The position numbers and the translations under genes are program-made. DNA of 10,875 bases, taken from the NCBI GenBank assembly GCA_031259505.1, contig JAIRLL010000154.1:1-10875 (forward strand). The letters run 5' to 3'. The notes under the pieces are model-generated. The model made no database searches. It was not told where the DNA came from and worked only from the letters and a program-made list of their open reading frames with translations. Numbering within the stretch: position 1 is the stretch's first letter; each line of letters starts with the position of its first letter. Source of the stretch: Tannerella sp. (lineage in GTDB: Bacteria; Bacteroidota; Bacteroidia; Bacteroidales; Tannerellaceae). Positions 1-6,353 of the stretch are shown piece after piece.

Positions 1-353
1 CCGAAAAATCCGTAACGCAGATTTTGCGCCAGTTCCGACAGGTGAAGATCGAAATACGCCGCTTCCCTTGCATTCAGCGCGGCGCGCATGTCTTTGTTGG
101 ACTGGTAGGGAGTGCGGAATTTCACCGCCTTTGCGCGTGCCAGCGCTCCGTCCAGGCTGTCGCCCGTCGATGCGCCGGTAAACATTCCTATCTGAAACGG
201 ATTGCCTTTTGCATGTTCCTCTTCGGCTCTTTTCGCAATGGCCGAAGGAATGTCTTTAGGACACCCCGAAGGGGTAAAACCGCTGAAGCCCACGTTGTCG
301 TTATGTTGTACAAAAGCGGCGGCTTCTTCTGCAGTAATAAATTTTAATTTCAT
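1..353 (-). CDS. Acetyl-CoA hydrolase/CoA-transferase family protein, N-terminal part (partial)
   Basis: The first 117 codons of a minus-strand gene whose 3' part lies beyond base 1. The translation begins MKLKFITAEEAAAFVQ and contains GFSGFTPSG (about residues 22-30), an AIAKRAEEEHAKGNPF segment and MFTGASTGDSLDGALA (about 57-72), followed by FRTPYQSNKDMRAALNAREA. I recognise this as the N-terminal domain of the acetyl-CoA hydrolase/succinyl-CoA:acetate (propionate) CoA-transferase family of Bacteroidales, which moves CoA between short-chain acids in the cytoplasm during acetate, propionate or succinate fermentation. The catalytic glutamate of this family lies in the missing C-terminal half, so substrate choice cannot be judged. 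The start is 20 bases after the prs stop, on the same strand, with no terminator or clear promoter between them, so cotranscription with prs is likely. No Shine-Dalgarno sequence is visible, which is normal for this phylum. Confidence 0.9.
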   Translation of the reverse strand, partial: MKLKFITAEEAAAFVQHNDNVGFSGFTPSGCPKDIPSAIAKRAEEEHAKGNPFQIGMFTGASTGDSLDGALARAKAVKFRTPYQSNKDMRAALNAREAAYFDLHLSELAQNLRYGFF

Positions 354-373
354 GATTATGTTTTTTTCTACTG

Positions 374-1318
374 TTATTTTATCGTATAAAGCGAACTGAT
401 GGACTCGTTGCGGCATACGCGGCGGATGGCTTCGGCAAACATGTCGGCAATGGAGAGAATCGTCACTTTCGCGCTTTTCTTCGTATAGGGGATGGAATCC
501 GTGAAGATGATTTCCGAAAGCCCCGACTGTTCGACGAGCAGCGTGGCAGGGTCGGACATGACGGCATGACTTGCCATAGCCCGAACCGATCTGGCGCCGT
601 TTTGCATCATCAGGTCGGCGGCTTTGGTGATGGTGCCTGCCGTATCGACGATGTCGTCCACGAGCAGCACGTCCTTATCTTTTACGTCTCCGATAATTCG
701 CATGTCGGCGACTTCGTTGGCCTGCTGGCGCGTCTTGTGACATATCACCATCGGCAACTCGAGATGTTTGGCGTAGCTGCTGGCGCGTTTCGTTCCGCCG
801 ACATCCGGTGTTGCGATCACAAGGTTGTCCTTCTCAAAAGCCGAGCGGATAAACTTGAGAAAGACGGTCGAGGCATATAAATGATCGACCGGCACGTCGA
901 AGAATCCCTGTATCTGGTCGGCATGCAGATCCATCGTGATCAAACGGTTGATTCCGGCCACACCCAGCAGGTCGGCAATCAGTTTAGCCCCGATGGCCAC
1001 GCGCGGCTTGTCTTTCCTGTCCTGCCGCGCCCAGCCGAAATAGGGAATGACGGCGATAATGGAATGCGCCGAAGCGCGTTTTGCGGCGTCGATCATCAGC
1101 AGCAGTTCCATCAGATTGTCGGCATTGGGAAAAGTAGACTGCACGAGGAAAACGTATTTCCCCCGTATCGACTCTTCATACGAAACGGAAAATTCACCAT
1201 CGGCAAACCGCTGTATGTTCATTTGACCCAGCGGACATTGCAGAGAAATACAGATTTTTTCCGCCAGATAACGGGTATTTGTTCCTGCAAAAACCAAAAA
1301 AGGAGTATGTACACTCAT
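374..1318 (-). CDS. prs: Ribose-phosphate pyrophosphokinase (PRPP synthase)
   Basis: A 314-residue cytoplasmic enzyme that makes 5-phosphoribosyl 1-pyrophosphate from ribose 5-phosphate and ATP, feeding purine, pyrimidine, NAD, histidine and tryptophan synthesis. Length matches bacterial class I enzymes (about 310-320). Visible motifs: FADGEFSV near 38-45, NADNLMELL at 65-73, the ATP-loop segment YFGWARQDRK at 93-102, MDLHADQIQGFF with the conserved His at 132, the flexible-loop region around KTRQQANEV at 195-203, and the PRPP-binding signature VDDIVDTAGT at 220-229. The start at 1318 gives the usual short N-terminus, and a -7 promoter element lies just upstream. The gene is followed after 20 bases by the CoA-transferase gene. 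There is no sign of damage. The assignment is secure by family; regulation by ADP or phosphate is not shown by the sequence. Confidence 0.97.
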   Translation of the reverse strand: MSVHTPFLVFAGTNTRYLAEKICISLQCPLGQMNIQRFADGEFSVSYEESIRGKYVFLVQSTFPNADNLMELLLMIDAAKRASAHSIIAVIPYFGWARQDRKDKPRVAIGAKLIADLLGVAGINRLITMDLHADQIQGFFDVPVDHLYASTVFLKFIRSAFEKDNLVIATPDVGGTKRASSYAKHLELPMVICHKTRQQANEVADMRIIGDVKDKDVLLVDDIVDTAGTITKAADLMMQNGARSVRAMASHAVMSDPATLLVEQSGLSEIIFTDSIPYTKKSAKVTILSIADMFAEAIRRVCRNESISSLYTIK

Positions 1319-1341
1319 TCGTATATATTTTTAAGACGGGG

Positions 1342-1349
1342 CAAAAGTA
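1342..1349 (-). promoter_or_regulatory. Bacteroidetes-type -7 element for prs
   Basis: The minus strand reads TACTTTTG, matching TAnnTTTG. It lies 24 bases upstream of the prs start codon, which implies a leader of about 20 bases. No convincing TTTG is found at the -33 distance, so the promoter may be weak or need an activator. Confidence 0.55.
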
Positions 1350-1402
1350 CAAAACTTATCGAAATTTCATATCTGTTGCAGCGAAAACTTTTTTACCGTG
1401 GC

Positions 1403-1431
1403 AAATATATGCTGCGCGCAGCACGATATTT
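1403..1431. repeat. GC-rich palindrome with AT-rich flanking arms upstream of prs
   Basis: A perfect 14-base palindrome, TGCTGCGCGCAGCA, at 1410-1423 is flanked by a second inverted repeat, AAATAT (1403-1408) and ATATTT (1426-1431). It lies in the divergent region between prs and the pspC operon, about 80 bases upstream of the expected prs transcription start and about 150 bases before the pspC promoter. It could be an operator or the base of a cruciform or hairpin. The rest of this 282-base region (1319-1600) shows only one more inverted repeat (GACGGG 1459-1464 with CCCGTC 1485-1490) and the two promoters. Confidence 0.5.
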
Positions 1432-1549
1432 TTGGAAAAACAGGACTTGTCCCGCCATGACGGGCGATGACACCGGGCTGGCATCCCGTCGGAACAGGCG
1501 GAATATCGAATCCGGACACGTTACGAAAAGCAAAAAAACCGCGTCGGAT

Positions 1550-1580
1550 TTTGAGATGTCCGTTTCCTGTTGTAATTTTG
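1550..1580 (+). promoter_or_regulatory. Promoter of the pspC-uvrB-DUF1460 operon
   Basis: TTTG at 1550-1553, a 19-base spacer and TAATTTTG at 1573-1580 fit the Bacteroidetes sigma-ABfr pattern TTTG-N19/20-TAnnTTTG exactly. Transcription should start around 1586, giving a leader of about 15 bases before the ATG at 1601. This supports that start over any longer reading of the frame. Confidence 0.8.
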
Positions 1581-1600
1581 TCATTAAAAACAGAAAAGAC

Positions 1601-1801
1601 ATGGATTTTTCAACAAAAAGATTATACCGTTCGAATGAAGAGAAAATGATTGCCGGCGTATGTGGCGGTATTGCAGAATATTTCGATCTCGACCCGGTGC
1701 TTGTGCGGGTCGGATACATCCTGCTGAGCGTTTTCACGTTTTTTTCAGGGCTTCTGGCATATCTGATATTATGGATAGTTATTCCACAGAAAAAAGACTG
1801 A
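1601..1801 (+). CDS. PspC domain-containing small membrane protein
   Basis: A 66-residue protein made of essentially one PspC domain. The N-terminal half holds RLYRSNEEKMIAGVCGGIAEY (about 8-27), the hallmark K-x-IAGVCGGIAEYF segment, followed by DLDPVLVRVGYIL, where the family has D-P-hydrophobic-V-R. Residues 37-61 form a hydrophobic stretch, probably a membrane hairpin or one long segment, ending in IPQKKD. PspC proteins take part in envelope-stress sensing in proteobacteria; many Bacteroidetes carry such stand-alone short versions of unknown role. The frame is open far upstream, but the promoter at 1550-1580 and the conserved N-terminus place the start at 1601. The stop is 3 bases before the uvrB start, so the two are translated from one message. 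No pspA or pspB is nearby. Confidence 0.9.
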   Translation: MDFSTKRLYRSNEEKMIAGVCGGIAEYFDLDPVLVRVGYILLSVFTFFSGLLAYLILWIVIPQKKD

Positions 1802-1804
1802 GAG

Positions 1805-3838
1805 ATGTGTTTCAAAGTCGAGTCTCCATTTAAACCTACGGGAGATCAGCCGGAAGCTATCAAGGCGTTGTCCGAGGGTGTTCTGAGCGGCACTCCGTAT
1901 CAGACGTTGCTGGGCGTGACGGGGTCGGGCAAAACATTTACGATAGCCAACGTCATCGCAAACGTACAGAAGCCTTCGCTGATACTCAGCCACAACAAAA
2001 CGCTGGCCGCGCAGTTGTACAGCGAGTTCAAGAGTTTCTTTCCCCACAACGCGGTCGAGTATTTCGTTTCCTACTACGATTATTATCAGCCCGAGGCCTA
2101 CATACCGAGCACGGATACCTATATCGAGAAAGACCTTGCCATCAATGCCGAAATTGACAAACTGCGCCTGCGCGCGACGGCCTCCCTGCTGTCGGGGCGA
2201 AAGGATGTGGCTGTCATTTCGTCGGTTTCCTGTCTGTACGGCATGGCCGATCCGAGCGCCTTTGCCGAAAAGGTGGTCTATCTCGAAACGGGGATGAACA
2301 TCGCGCGCGACAGAATGTTGCGGCTACTCGTCGATGCACTGTACGTCAACAACAAAGTCGATTTTCATAGCGGCAGTTTCAGGGTAAACGGTGACACGGT
2401 CGATATTTTCCCTTCCATTGAGAGCTACGACGGGCTGGCTTACCATGTCGAATTTTGGGGCGACCAGATCGACCGGATAGCCTCGTTCAATCCGCTGACA
2501 GGGCAGGAATATGACGAGCAGCGCCAGTTGAATATCTATCCCGCCAATCTCTTTGTGACCACGCAGGAGCGCATCAACATGGCTATCGGACAGATACATG
2601 TCGATCTGGGCAAACAGGTCGAATATCTCCGCGAACAGGGAAAGAATCAGGAAGCAAAACGACTGCAGGAAAGGGTCTCTTTCGATCTGGAAATGATACG
2701 CGAGGTGGGACACTGCGCCGGCATAGAGAATTATTCGCGGTATTTCGATGGCCGGGCAGAAGGCGAACGGCCGTATTGCCTGCTGGACTATTTTCCGAAA
2801 GACTTCCTGCTGATTGTGGACGAGAGTCACGTGACGGTGCCGCAGATAAGGGCAATGTACGGCGGCGACCATTCTCGCAAGGAAACGCTGATTGAGTACG
2901 GCTTCCGCCTTCCCGCGGCGAAGGACAACCGCCCTCTGATGTTCGCCGAGTTCGATTCGCTGACGCCATACGTGATATACGTAAGCGCTACTCCTGCGGA
3001 ATTTGAGTTGCAGCGTAGCGAAGGTATCGTGGTCGATCAGGTCATACGTCCGACAGGACTGCTTGACCCCGTGATCGATGTGCGCCCAAGCCTGAACCAG
3101 ATCGACGACCTGATGGAAGAAATCGCTCAGCGGACGGCAGTAGACGAGCGTGTGCTGGTGACGACGCTCACCAAACGAATGGCGGAAGAACTGACGACCT
3201 ATCTGGAACGGATGGATGTACGGTGCAGGTATATCCACAGCGATGTGGAAACGCTGGAACGCGTGCGGATTATGGACGACTTGCGGAACGGACTGTTCGA
3301 CGTGCTTGTGGGCGTAAACCTTCTTCGCGAAGGACTGGACTTGCCCATGGTCTCGCTGGTCGTGGTGCTGGATGCCGACAAGGAAGGCTTCCTGCGTTCG
3401 CACCGTTCGCTGACGCAGACAGCCGGCCGGGCGGCGCGTAATGTGAACGGCAAAGTGATTTTTTATGCAGACAAAATCACGGAAAGCATGCAACGGACTA
3501 TCGACGAAACCAATCGCCGGCGCGAAAAACAGTTGGCCTACAACCTGAAACACGGCATCACGCCGAAACAAATCGTAAAAAACACCGTTTCCATACTGGG
3601 CGAAAGGCAATCCGCCAGGCCTGTCGAAAAGTATGTCTACACGGAACCCGAACCTGCGCTTGTGCTTGTGGCCGACCCCGTCCTGCAATACATGAACCGC
3701 GAGCAACTGGAAGAAGCCATCGAACTGTCGAAAAAACTGATGACCGAAGCCGCTAAGCGGATGGATTTTGTCGAAGCGGCGCAATATCGGGACGAGATGG
3801 TCAAACTGCAGTATCTGGCCAGCAAAAAAAAGGGATGA
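1805..3838 (+). CDS. uvrB: Excinuclease ABC subunit UvrB
   Basis: A 677-residue DNA-repair helicase-like protein, the damage-verifying subunit of nucleotide excision repair that is loaded by UvrA and recruits UvrC. Visible in order: FKPTGDQPEAI (about 9-19), Walker A GVTGSGKT (37-44), the beta-hairpin region SYYDYYQPEAYIP (89-101), the UvrA-interacting domain (about 150-250), Walker B DESH (339-342), SATPAEF (394-400), the second helicase half with VGVNLLREGLDLP (502-514), motif VI QTAGRAARN (538-546), and a C-terminal UVR motif (about 634-669) for UvrC contact. All catalytic motifs are intact and the length is the family's normal one. The gene begins 3 bases after the pspC stop and overlaps the next gene by ATGA, so translation is tightly coupled in this operon. 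uvrA and uvrC are not in the window. Confidence 0.98.
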   Translation: MCFKVESPFKPTGDQPEAIKALSEGVLSGTPYQTLLGVTGSGKTFTIANVIANVQKPSLILSHNKTLAAQLYSEFKSFFPHNAVEYFVSYYDYYQPEAYIPSTDTYIEKDLAINAEIDKLRLRATASLLSGRKDVAVISSVSCLYGMADPSAFAEKVVYLETGMNIARDRMLRLLVDALYVNNKVDFHSGSFRVNGDTVDIFPSIESYDGLAYHVEFWGDQIDRIASFNPLTGQEYDEQRQLNIYPANLFVTTQERINMAIGQIHVDLGKQVEYLREQGKNQEAKRLQERVSFDLEMIREVGHCAGIENYSRYFDGRAEGERPYCLLDYFPKDFLLIVDESHVTVPQIRAMYGGDHSRKETLIEYGFRLPAAKDNRPLMFAEFDSLTPYVIYVSATPAEFELQRSEGIVVDQVIRPTGLLDPVIDVRPSLNQIDDLMEEIAQRTAVDERVLVTTLTKRMAEELTTYLERMDVRCRYIHSDVETLERVRIMDDLRNGLFDVLVGVNLLREGLDLPMVSLVVVLDADKEGFLRSHRSLTQTAGRAARNVNGKVIFYADKITESMQRTIDETNRRREKQLAYNLKHGITPKQIVKNTVSILGERQSARPVEKYVYTEPEPALVLVADPVLQYMNREQLEEAIELSKKLMTEAAKRMDFVEAAQYRDEMVKLQYLASKKKG

Positions 3839-4701
3839 ATATGCACATGCGGTTACGAATGATTCTGATTTTGACGGCATGCTCGGTGGTCGGCAATTGC
3901 TGCGGGCAGGCGGGATATGCGGACTATACGGACGAAGACCTTGAGATATGGAACCGTTGCGCGGCGATCCTTGCAAATAAAAGGACGCTTCCGACAGGCG
4001 ATTTGATCATCGAAACCGCCCTCTGCCTTGCGGACAGACCTTATGTGGCGTCGACGCTTGAAAAGGAACCCGAGAGGCTGATTGTGAATCTGCGCGAACT
4101 GGACTGCACTACCTTTGTGGAAACGGTCGTCGCCATGGCGCTGGCCATGAAGGACACTGTGCCCTCATTCGATACATTTTGCCTTTACCTTCAAACGCTG
4201 CGATACCGGAACGGCGTGATAAATGACTACACGGACAGACTGCATTACTTTACAGACTGGATTTTCGAAAACAGCCGCAAGGGTTTCGTTCGCGACATGA
4301 CGCAGGCGCTTGGCGGCGAGCCGCTGTCGTTAAAACTGTCGTTCATGTCTACGCATCCCGACAGCTATCGCCAGTTGAAATCGCAGCCCGGCAGGATATG
4401 GACGATGCGTGAGAAGGAAAAGGAAATCTCGCTGCGCGACGGATATGCCATGATCCCTTCGGAGCGTATTCACGACTGCGCCGAAGGGATGAAAAGCGGC
4501 GACATCGTCTGTTTCGTGACGAATATCGAGGGACTGGACGTGTCGCATGTCGGATTCGTCTACCGGCAGGACGGTGTTTTGCGACTTGTCCACGCCTCGC
4601 TGGCGGGCAGGAAGGTGATGATCGATGAACGTCCGTTGCCGGTTTTTGCGGCGGCGGCGAGGAGCGCCGTCGGGGTGATAATCGTGCGAATCGTGCAGTA
4701 A
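3835..4701 (+). CDS. DUF1460 N-acetylmuramoyl-L-alanine amidase-like exported protein
   Basis: A 288-residue protein with an N-terminal export signal and a papain-like (NlpC/P60-related) DUF1460 domain. Key residues: the candidate catalytic Cys91 in LDCTTFVE (89-96), RLHYFTDWI (135-143), SGDIVCFVTNIEGLDVSHVGF (221-241) with candidate catalytic His238, and LVHAS with His253. The family is annotated as amidase-like and presumed to act on peptidoglycan or muropeptides outside the cytoplasm; no substrate is proven by sequence. The signal is ambiguous: LTAC ending at Cys16 looks like a lipobox after a short hydrophobic run, while a signal peptidase I site near GQA (24-26) is also possible. The ATG overlaps the uvrB stop (ATGA). 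Further in-frame ATGs at 3841 and 3847 would shorten the n-region. An intrinsic terminator starts in its last codons. Confidence 0.9.
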   Translation: MNMHMRLRMILILTACSVVGNCCGQAGYADYTDEDLEIWNRCAAILANKRTLPTGDLIIETALCLADRPYVASTLEKEPERLIVNLRELDCTTFVETVVAMALAMKDTVPSFDTFCLYLQTLRYRNGVINDYTDRLHYFTDWIFENSRKGFVRDMTQALGGEPLSLKLSFMSTHPDSYRQLKSQPGRIWTMREKEKEISLRDGYAMIPSERIHDCAEGMKSGDIVCFVTNIEGLDVSHVGFVYRQDGVLRLVHASLAGRKVMIDERPLPVFAAAARSAVGVIIVRIVQ

Positions 4702-4721
4702 AATCAGGCTGCACTTTTTTT
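4693..4721 (+). terminator. Intrinsic terminator of the pspC-uvrB-DUF1460 operon
   Basis: A perfect 6-bp stem, GTGCAG (4693-4698) with CTGCAC (4709-4714), a 10-base loop, then seven T (4715-4721). The left arm lies in the last codons of the DUF1460 gene, and its TAA stop (4699-4701) is in the loop. Confidence 0.75.
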
Positions 4722-4743
4722 AACGTGTATTTTTGTAAAAATG

Positions 4744-4775
4744 TTTGCCCCGTTGAAAAACATATTGTAAATTTG
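4744..4775 (+). promoter_or_regulatory. Promoter of the Crp/Fnr-type regulator gene
   Basis: TTTG at 4744-4747, a 20-base spacer and TAAATTTG at 4768-4775 match the Bacteroidetes consensus. Transcription should begin near 4781, giving a leader of about 24-40 bases depending on the start codon. Just upstream, ATTTTT (4729-4734) and AAAAAT (4737-4742) form an inverted repeat next to the -33 box that could be an operator. Confidence 0.8.
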
Positions 4776-4819
4776 TGCTTCATAATTATGTCGTATAACA
4801 GGTTGTGGTAAAACAGGAA

Positions 4820-5506
4820 ATGAAAGAAATAGATATATCATCCAGTTTGACAGAAGTCTGGCGTGTTCTTGCAGAGCATGAGCGTGAGATTTTGAGGGCT
4901 AATTCAATCATTCAGCATTTCAAAAGGAATGAAAAAATTTACAGCGAAGGAGATGAGCCGAGAGATATGATGTGCCTGCTCAAAGGCAAGGTGAAAATCT
5001 CCAAGCAGGGAGTGGGCGGACGCAGTCAGATTATCCGCATGATAAAGCCGATACAGTATTTTGCCTACCGCGCATATTTTGCGGGAGAAAAGTATCTGAC
5101 GGACGCGTATGCCTTTGAGATGTCGACGGTGTGCATCATTCCGATGACGGTGGTGGACAGCCTGATTCGCGACAATCTGAAACTGGCGATGTTCTTCATC
5201 CGCCAGTTATCCGTTGATTTGGGTATTGCCGACGAACGAACCGTCAATCTGACGCAGAAGCATATCCGCGGGCGTCTGGCCGAATCGCTTTTGTTTCTGG
5301 TGGACTGCTACGGACTTGAGACGGACGGCGCAACCATCAGCATCTACCTCTCGCGCGAAGACCTGGCCAACCTGTCGAACATGACGACGTCGAACGCCAT
5401 CCGCACACTGTCCAATTTCGTTTCGGAACGCATCATTGCCCTCGACGGACGGAAAGTGAAAATCATCGACGAAGAGCGTTTGCGGAAAATCAGCCGTCTG
5501 GGTTAG
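4820..5506 (+). CDS. Crp/Fnr family transcriptional regulator
   Basis: A 228-residue DNA-binding regulator. Residues about 25-115 form a cyclic-nucleotide-binding-like beta-barrel (IYSEGDEPRDMMCLLKGKVKI at 40-60), then a long dimerisation helix (about 112-145), then a C-terminal Crp-type winged helix: KHIRGRLAESLLFL (147-160) and YLSREDLANLSNMTTSNAIRTL (176-197). The phosphate-binding cassette of cAMP-binding Crp (GE-L with R-S-A) is not recognisable; this region reads YFAYRAYFAGEKYLTD, so cAMP is an unlikely ligand. The N-terminal Cys cluster of Fnr is also missing, so the effector is unknown. The recognition helix carries SNAIRTL where many Crp-type proteins have S-R-E-T-V-S-R, which suggests a different operator. 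I chose ATG 4820; an in-frame GTG at 4805 would add five residues. It is probably transcribed alone from its own promoter. Confidence 0.9.
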   Translation: MKEIDISSSLTEVWRVLAEHEREILRANSIIQHFKRNEKIYSEGDEPRDMMCLLKGKVKISKQGVGGRSQIIRMIKPIQYFAYRAYFAGEKYLTDAYAFEMSTVCIIPMTVVDSLIRDNLKLAMFFIRQLSVDLGIADERTVNLTQKHIRGRLAESLLFLVDCYGLETDGATISIYLSREDLANLSNMTTSNAIRTLSNFVSERIIALDGRKVKIIDEERLRKISRLG

Positions 5507-5528
5507 ACTGCATTTTCTGTTCGTTCCA

Positions 5529-5554
5529 GCCAATGCTTTATTGAAAACATTGGC
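5529..5554 (+). terminator. Hairpin just after the Crp/Fnr gene
   Basis: GCCAATG (5529-5535) pairs with CATTGGC (5548-5554) across a 12-base loop, and CAG/CTG can extend the stem across a small bulge. It begins 22 bases after the stop. There is no T-run after it, so it may protect the 3' end rather than stop transcription. Confidence 0.35.
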
Positions 5555-5587
5555 GCTGTATCAAAAAGATACCACCACGCAGACAGC

Positions 5588-5689
5588 ACGGATTTAACAG
5601 ATGAAGGCAGTTTTTCATTTTATTGATAACAAACTGCCTTCGTTTTATACAATTCGTTTTTATCTGCGCAAATCCATATAATCTGCGCA
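5588..5689. repeat. Degenerate intergenic repeat with nested inverted and direct copies
   Basis: GGATTTaaCAGAT (5590-5602) is inverted and nearly repeated by ATCTGcgcAAATCC (5662-5675), outside the 11-bp stem at 5603-5641. ATCTGCGCA occurs twice in direct orientation (5662-5670 and 5681-5689). The wording resembles the dispersed 'atctgcg-aaatc' type intergenic repeats I recall from Bacteroidales genomes, but no copy number can be given from one window. No gene is seen between 5507 and 5741. Confidence 0.4.
5603..5647 (+). terminator. Intrinsic terminator in the convergent region
   Basis: A perfect 11-bp stem, GAAGGCAGTTT (5603-5613) with AAACTGCCTTC (5631-5641), a 17-base loop, then GTTTTA. 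It is well placed to end the Crp/Fnr transcript. The T-run is only four bases, so efficiency is uncertain. Confidence 0.6.
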
Positions 5690-5705
5690 CTTTTGAGACA
5701 GCCTC

Positions 5706-5730
5706 AAAAACGGGCGAAGTTTCCACTTCG
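5706..5730 (-). terminator. Intrinsic terminator of the PNPOx-like gene
   Basis: On the minus strand, CGAAGT (5730-5725) pairs with ACTTCG (5720-5715) across a 4-base loop, followed by CCCG and five T (5710-5706). It lies 12 bases beyond the stop codon of the minus-strand gene ending at 5742. Confidence 0.6.
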
Positions 5731-5741
5731 AAGCCGGAATT

Positions 5742-6248
5742 TTAAAACCTGACCGCCCTGTCTTCTCCCGCAAAGGACGAAAATGTGGCCGTGACGTTCT
5801 TGAGATACAGCACATGCGTGTTGTCGTCGTCGGCTGAATACGTCGACTTTAAACCGGGATACTGGTCGAGCAGATACTGTTTGGCTTCCCGCCTGTCGTC
5901 TTCCACAACGGTCGCTTCGATGCGAAGCCACTGGCCTGCCTCCAAATCCAGCGCGCAGATTTCAACTTTCGGATTGGCCTTCATTTGTTTAGAGACTCTT
6001 TTTTTCTTTCCGGTCTGGATGTAGAGTTTGTTCTCGAAGATAGCCGCCGTGCCGAAAGGGCGAACTCTCGGCTGATCGCCGTCGGCCGTAGCGAGGAAAT
6101 ACACTCCGCACTTTTTCAAAAAATCACATACTTCCTGCATCTCCTTCGAGGGCTGTTCCGCCTCATTGTCAGCCGGATTCGACGCCAACGTCCCCGTCAG
6201 GCCGAAGCCAAACAAAAACACACACAATAAACCAACTAATCTTTTCAT
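5742..6248 (-). CDS. Pyridoxamine 5'-phosphate oxidase family (FMN-binding split barrel) protein with signal peptide
   Basis: A 168-residue protein. The mature part reads MQEVCDFLKKCGVYFLATADGD (about 37-58), then PRVRPFGTAAIFENKLYIQTGKKKRVS (60-86), ADDDNTHVLYLK (139-150) and a final TATFSSF, which is the small PNPOx-like split-barrel family common in gut anaerobes that binds FMN or a related flavin. The first 23 residues (MKRLVG, then a hydrophobic core, ending TLAS) form a clear Sec-type signal peptide, so the protein is predicted to be periplasmic. This is odd for a flavin protein of a usually cytoplasmic family. Met37, at the usual N-terminus of cytoplasmic relatives as I recall them, is an alternative start. 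The frame is open upstream to 6305, but the signal peptide supports 6248. The substrate is unknown; the catalytic residues of true PdxH cannot be claimed. It is a single gene with its own -7 element at 6283-6290. Confidence 0.85.
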   Translation of the reverse strand: MKRLVGLLCVFLFGFGLTGTLASNPADNEAEQPSKEMQEVCDFLKKCGVYFLATADGDQPRVRPFGTAAIFENKLYIQTGKKKRVSKQMKANPKVEICALDLEAGQWLRIEATVVEDDRREAKQYLLDQYPGLKSTYSADDDNTHVLYLKNVTATFSSFAGEDRAVRF

Positions 6249-6282
6249 TTTTATATTTTTTAGATGAAACATGTTACGGTTG

Positions 6283-6290
6283 CAAAAATA
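6283..6290 (-). promoter_or_regulatory. -7 element for the PNPOx-like gene
   Basis: The minus strand reads TATTTTTG, matching TAnnTTTG, 34 bases upstream of the start codon. No TTTG is present at the -33 distance. Confidence 0.5.
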
Positions 6291-6322
6291 CAATATTTTC
6301 GTCACATCCGTCCGAATCCGCG

Positions 6323-6353
6323 AAAAAAAATCACCGACGCCGTATTTGCCGGT
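6323..6353 (-). terminator. Terminator of the hemerythrin/LuxR operon
   Basis: On the minus strand, ACCGGC (6353-6348) pairs with GTCGGT (6338-6333; one G-U pair) across a 9-base loop, followed by GA and eight T (6330-6323). A competing hairpin upstream, TGCCGG (6366-6361) with CCGGCA (6352-6347), uses the same left arm. The rest of the spacer up to the stop at 6426 shows nothing I can name. Confidence 0.6.

Noticed and set aside
881..1600. A long upstream extension of the PspC reading frame (to 306 residues)
   Set aside because: It runs opposite the secure prs gene and has no domain. The promoter at 1550-1580 and the conserved PspC N-terminus place the start at 1601.
2324..3976. A 550-codon open frame on the minus strand opposite uvrB
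   Set aside because: The uvrB frame carries every motif of its family. The opposite frame has no recognisable domain and is a side effect of codon use in a long gene.
4820..5506. Classical Fnr oxygen sensor
   Set aside because: No N-terminal cysteine cluster is present.
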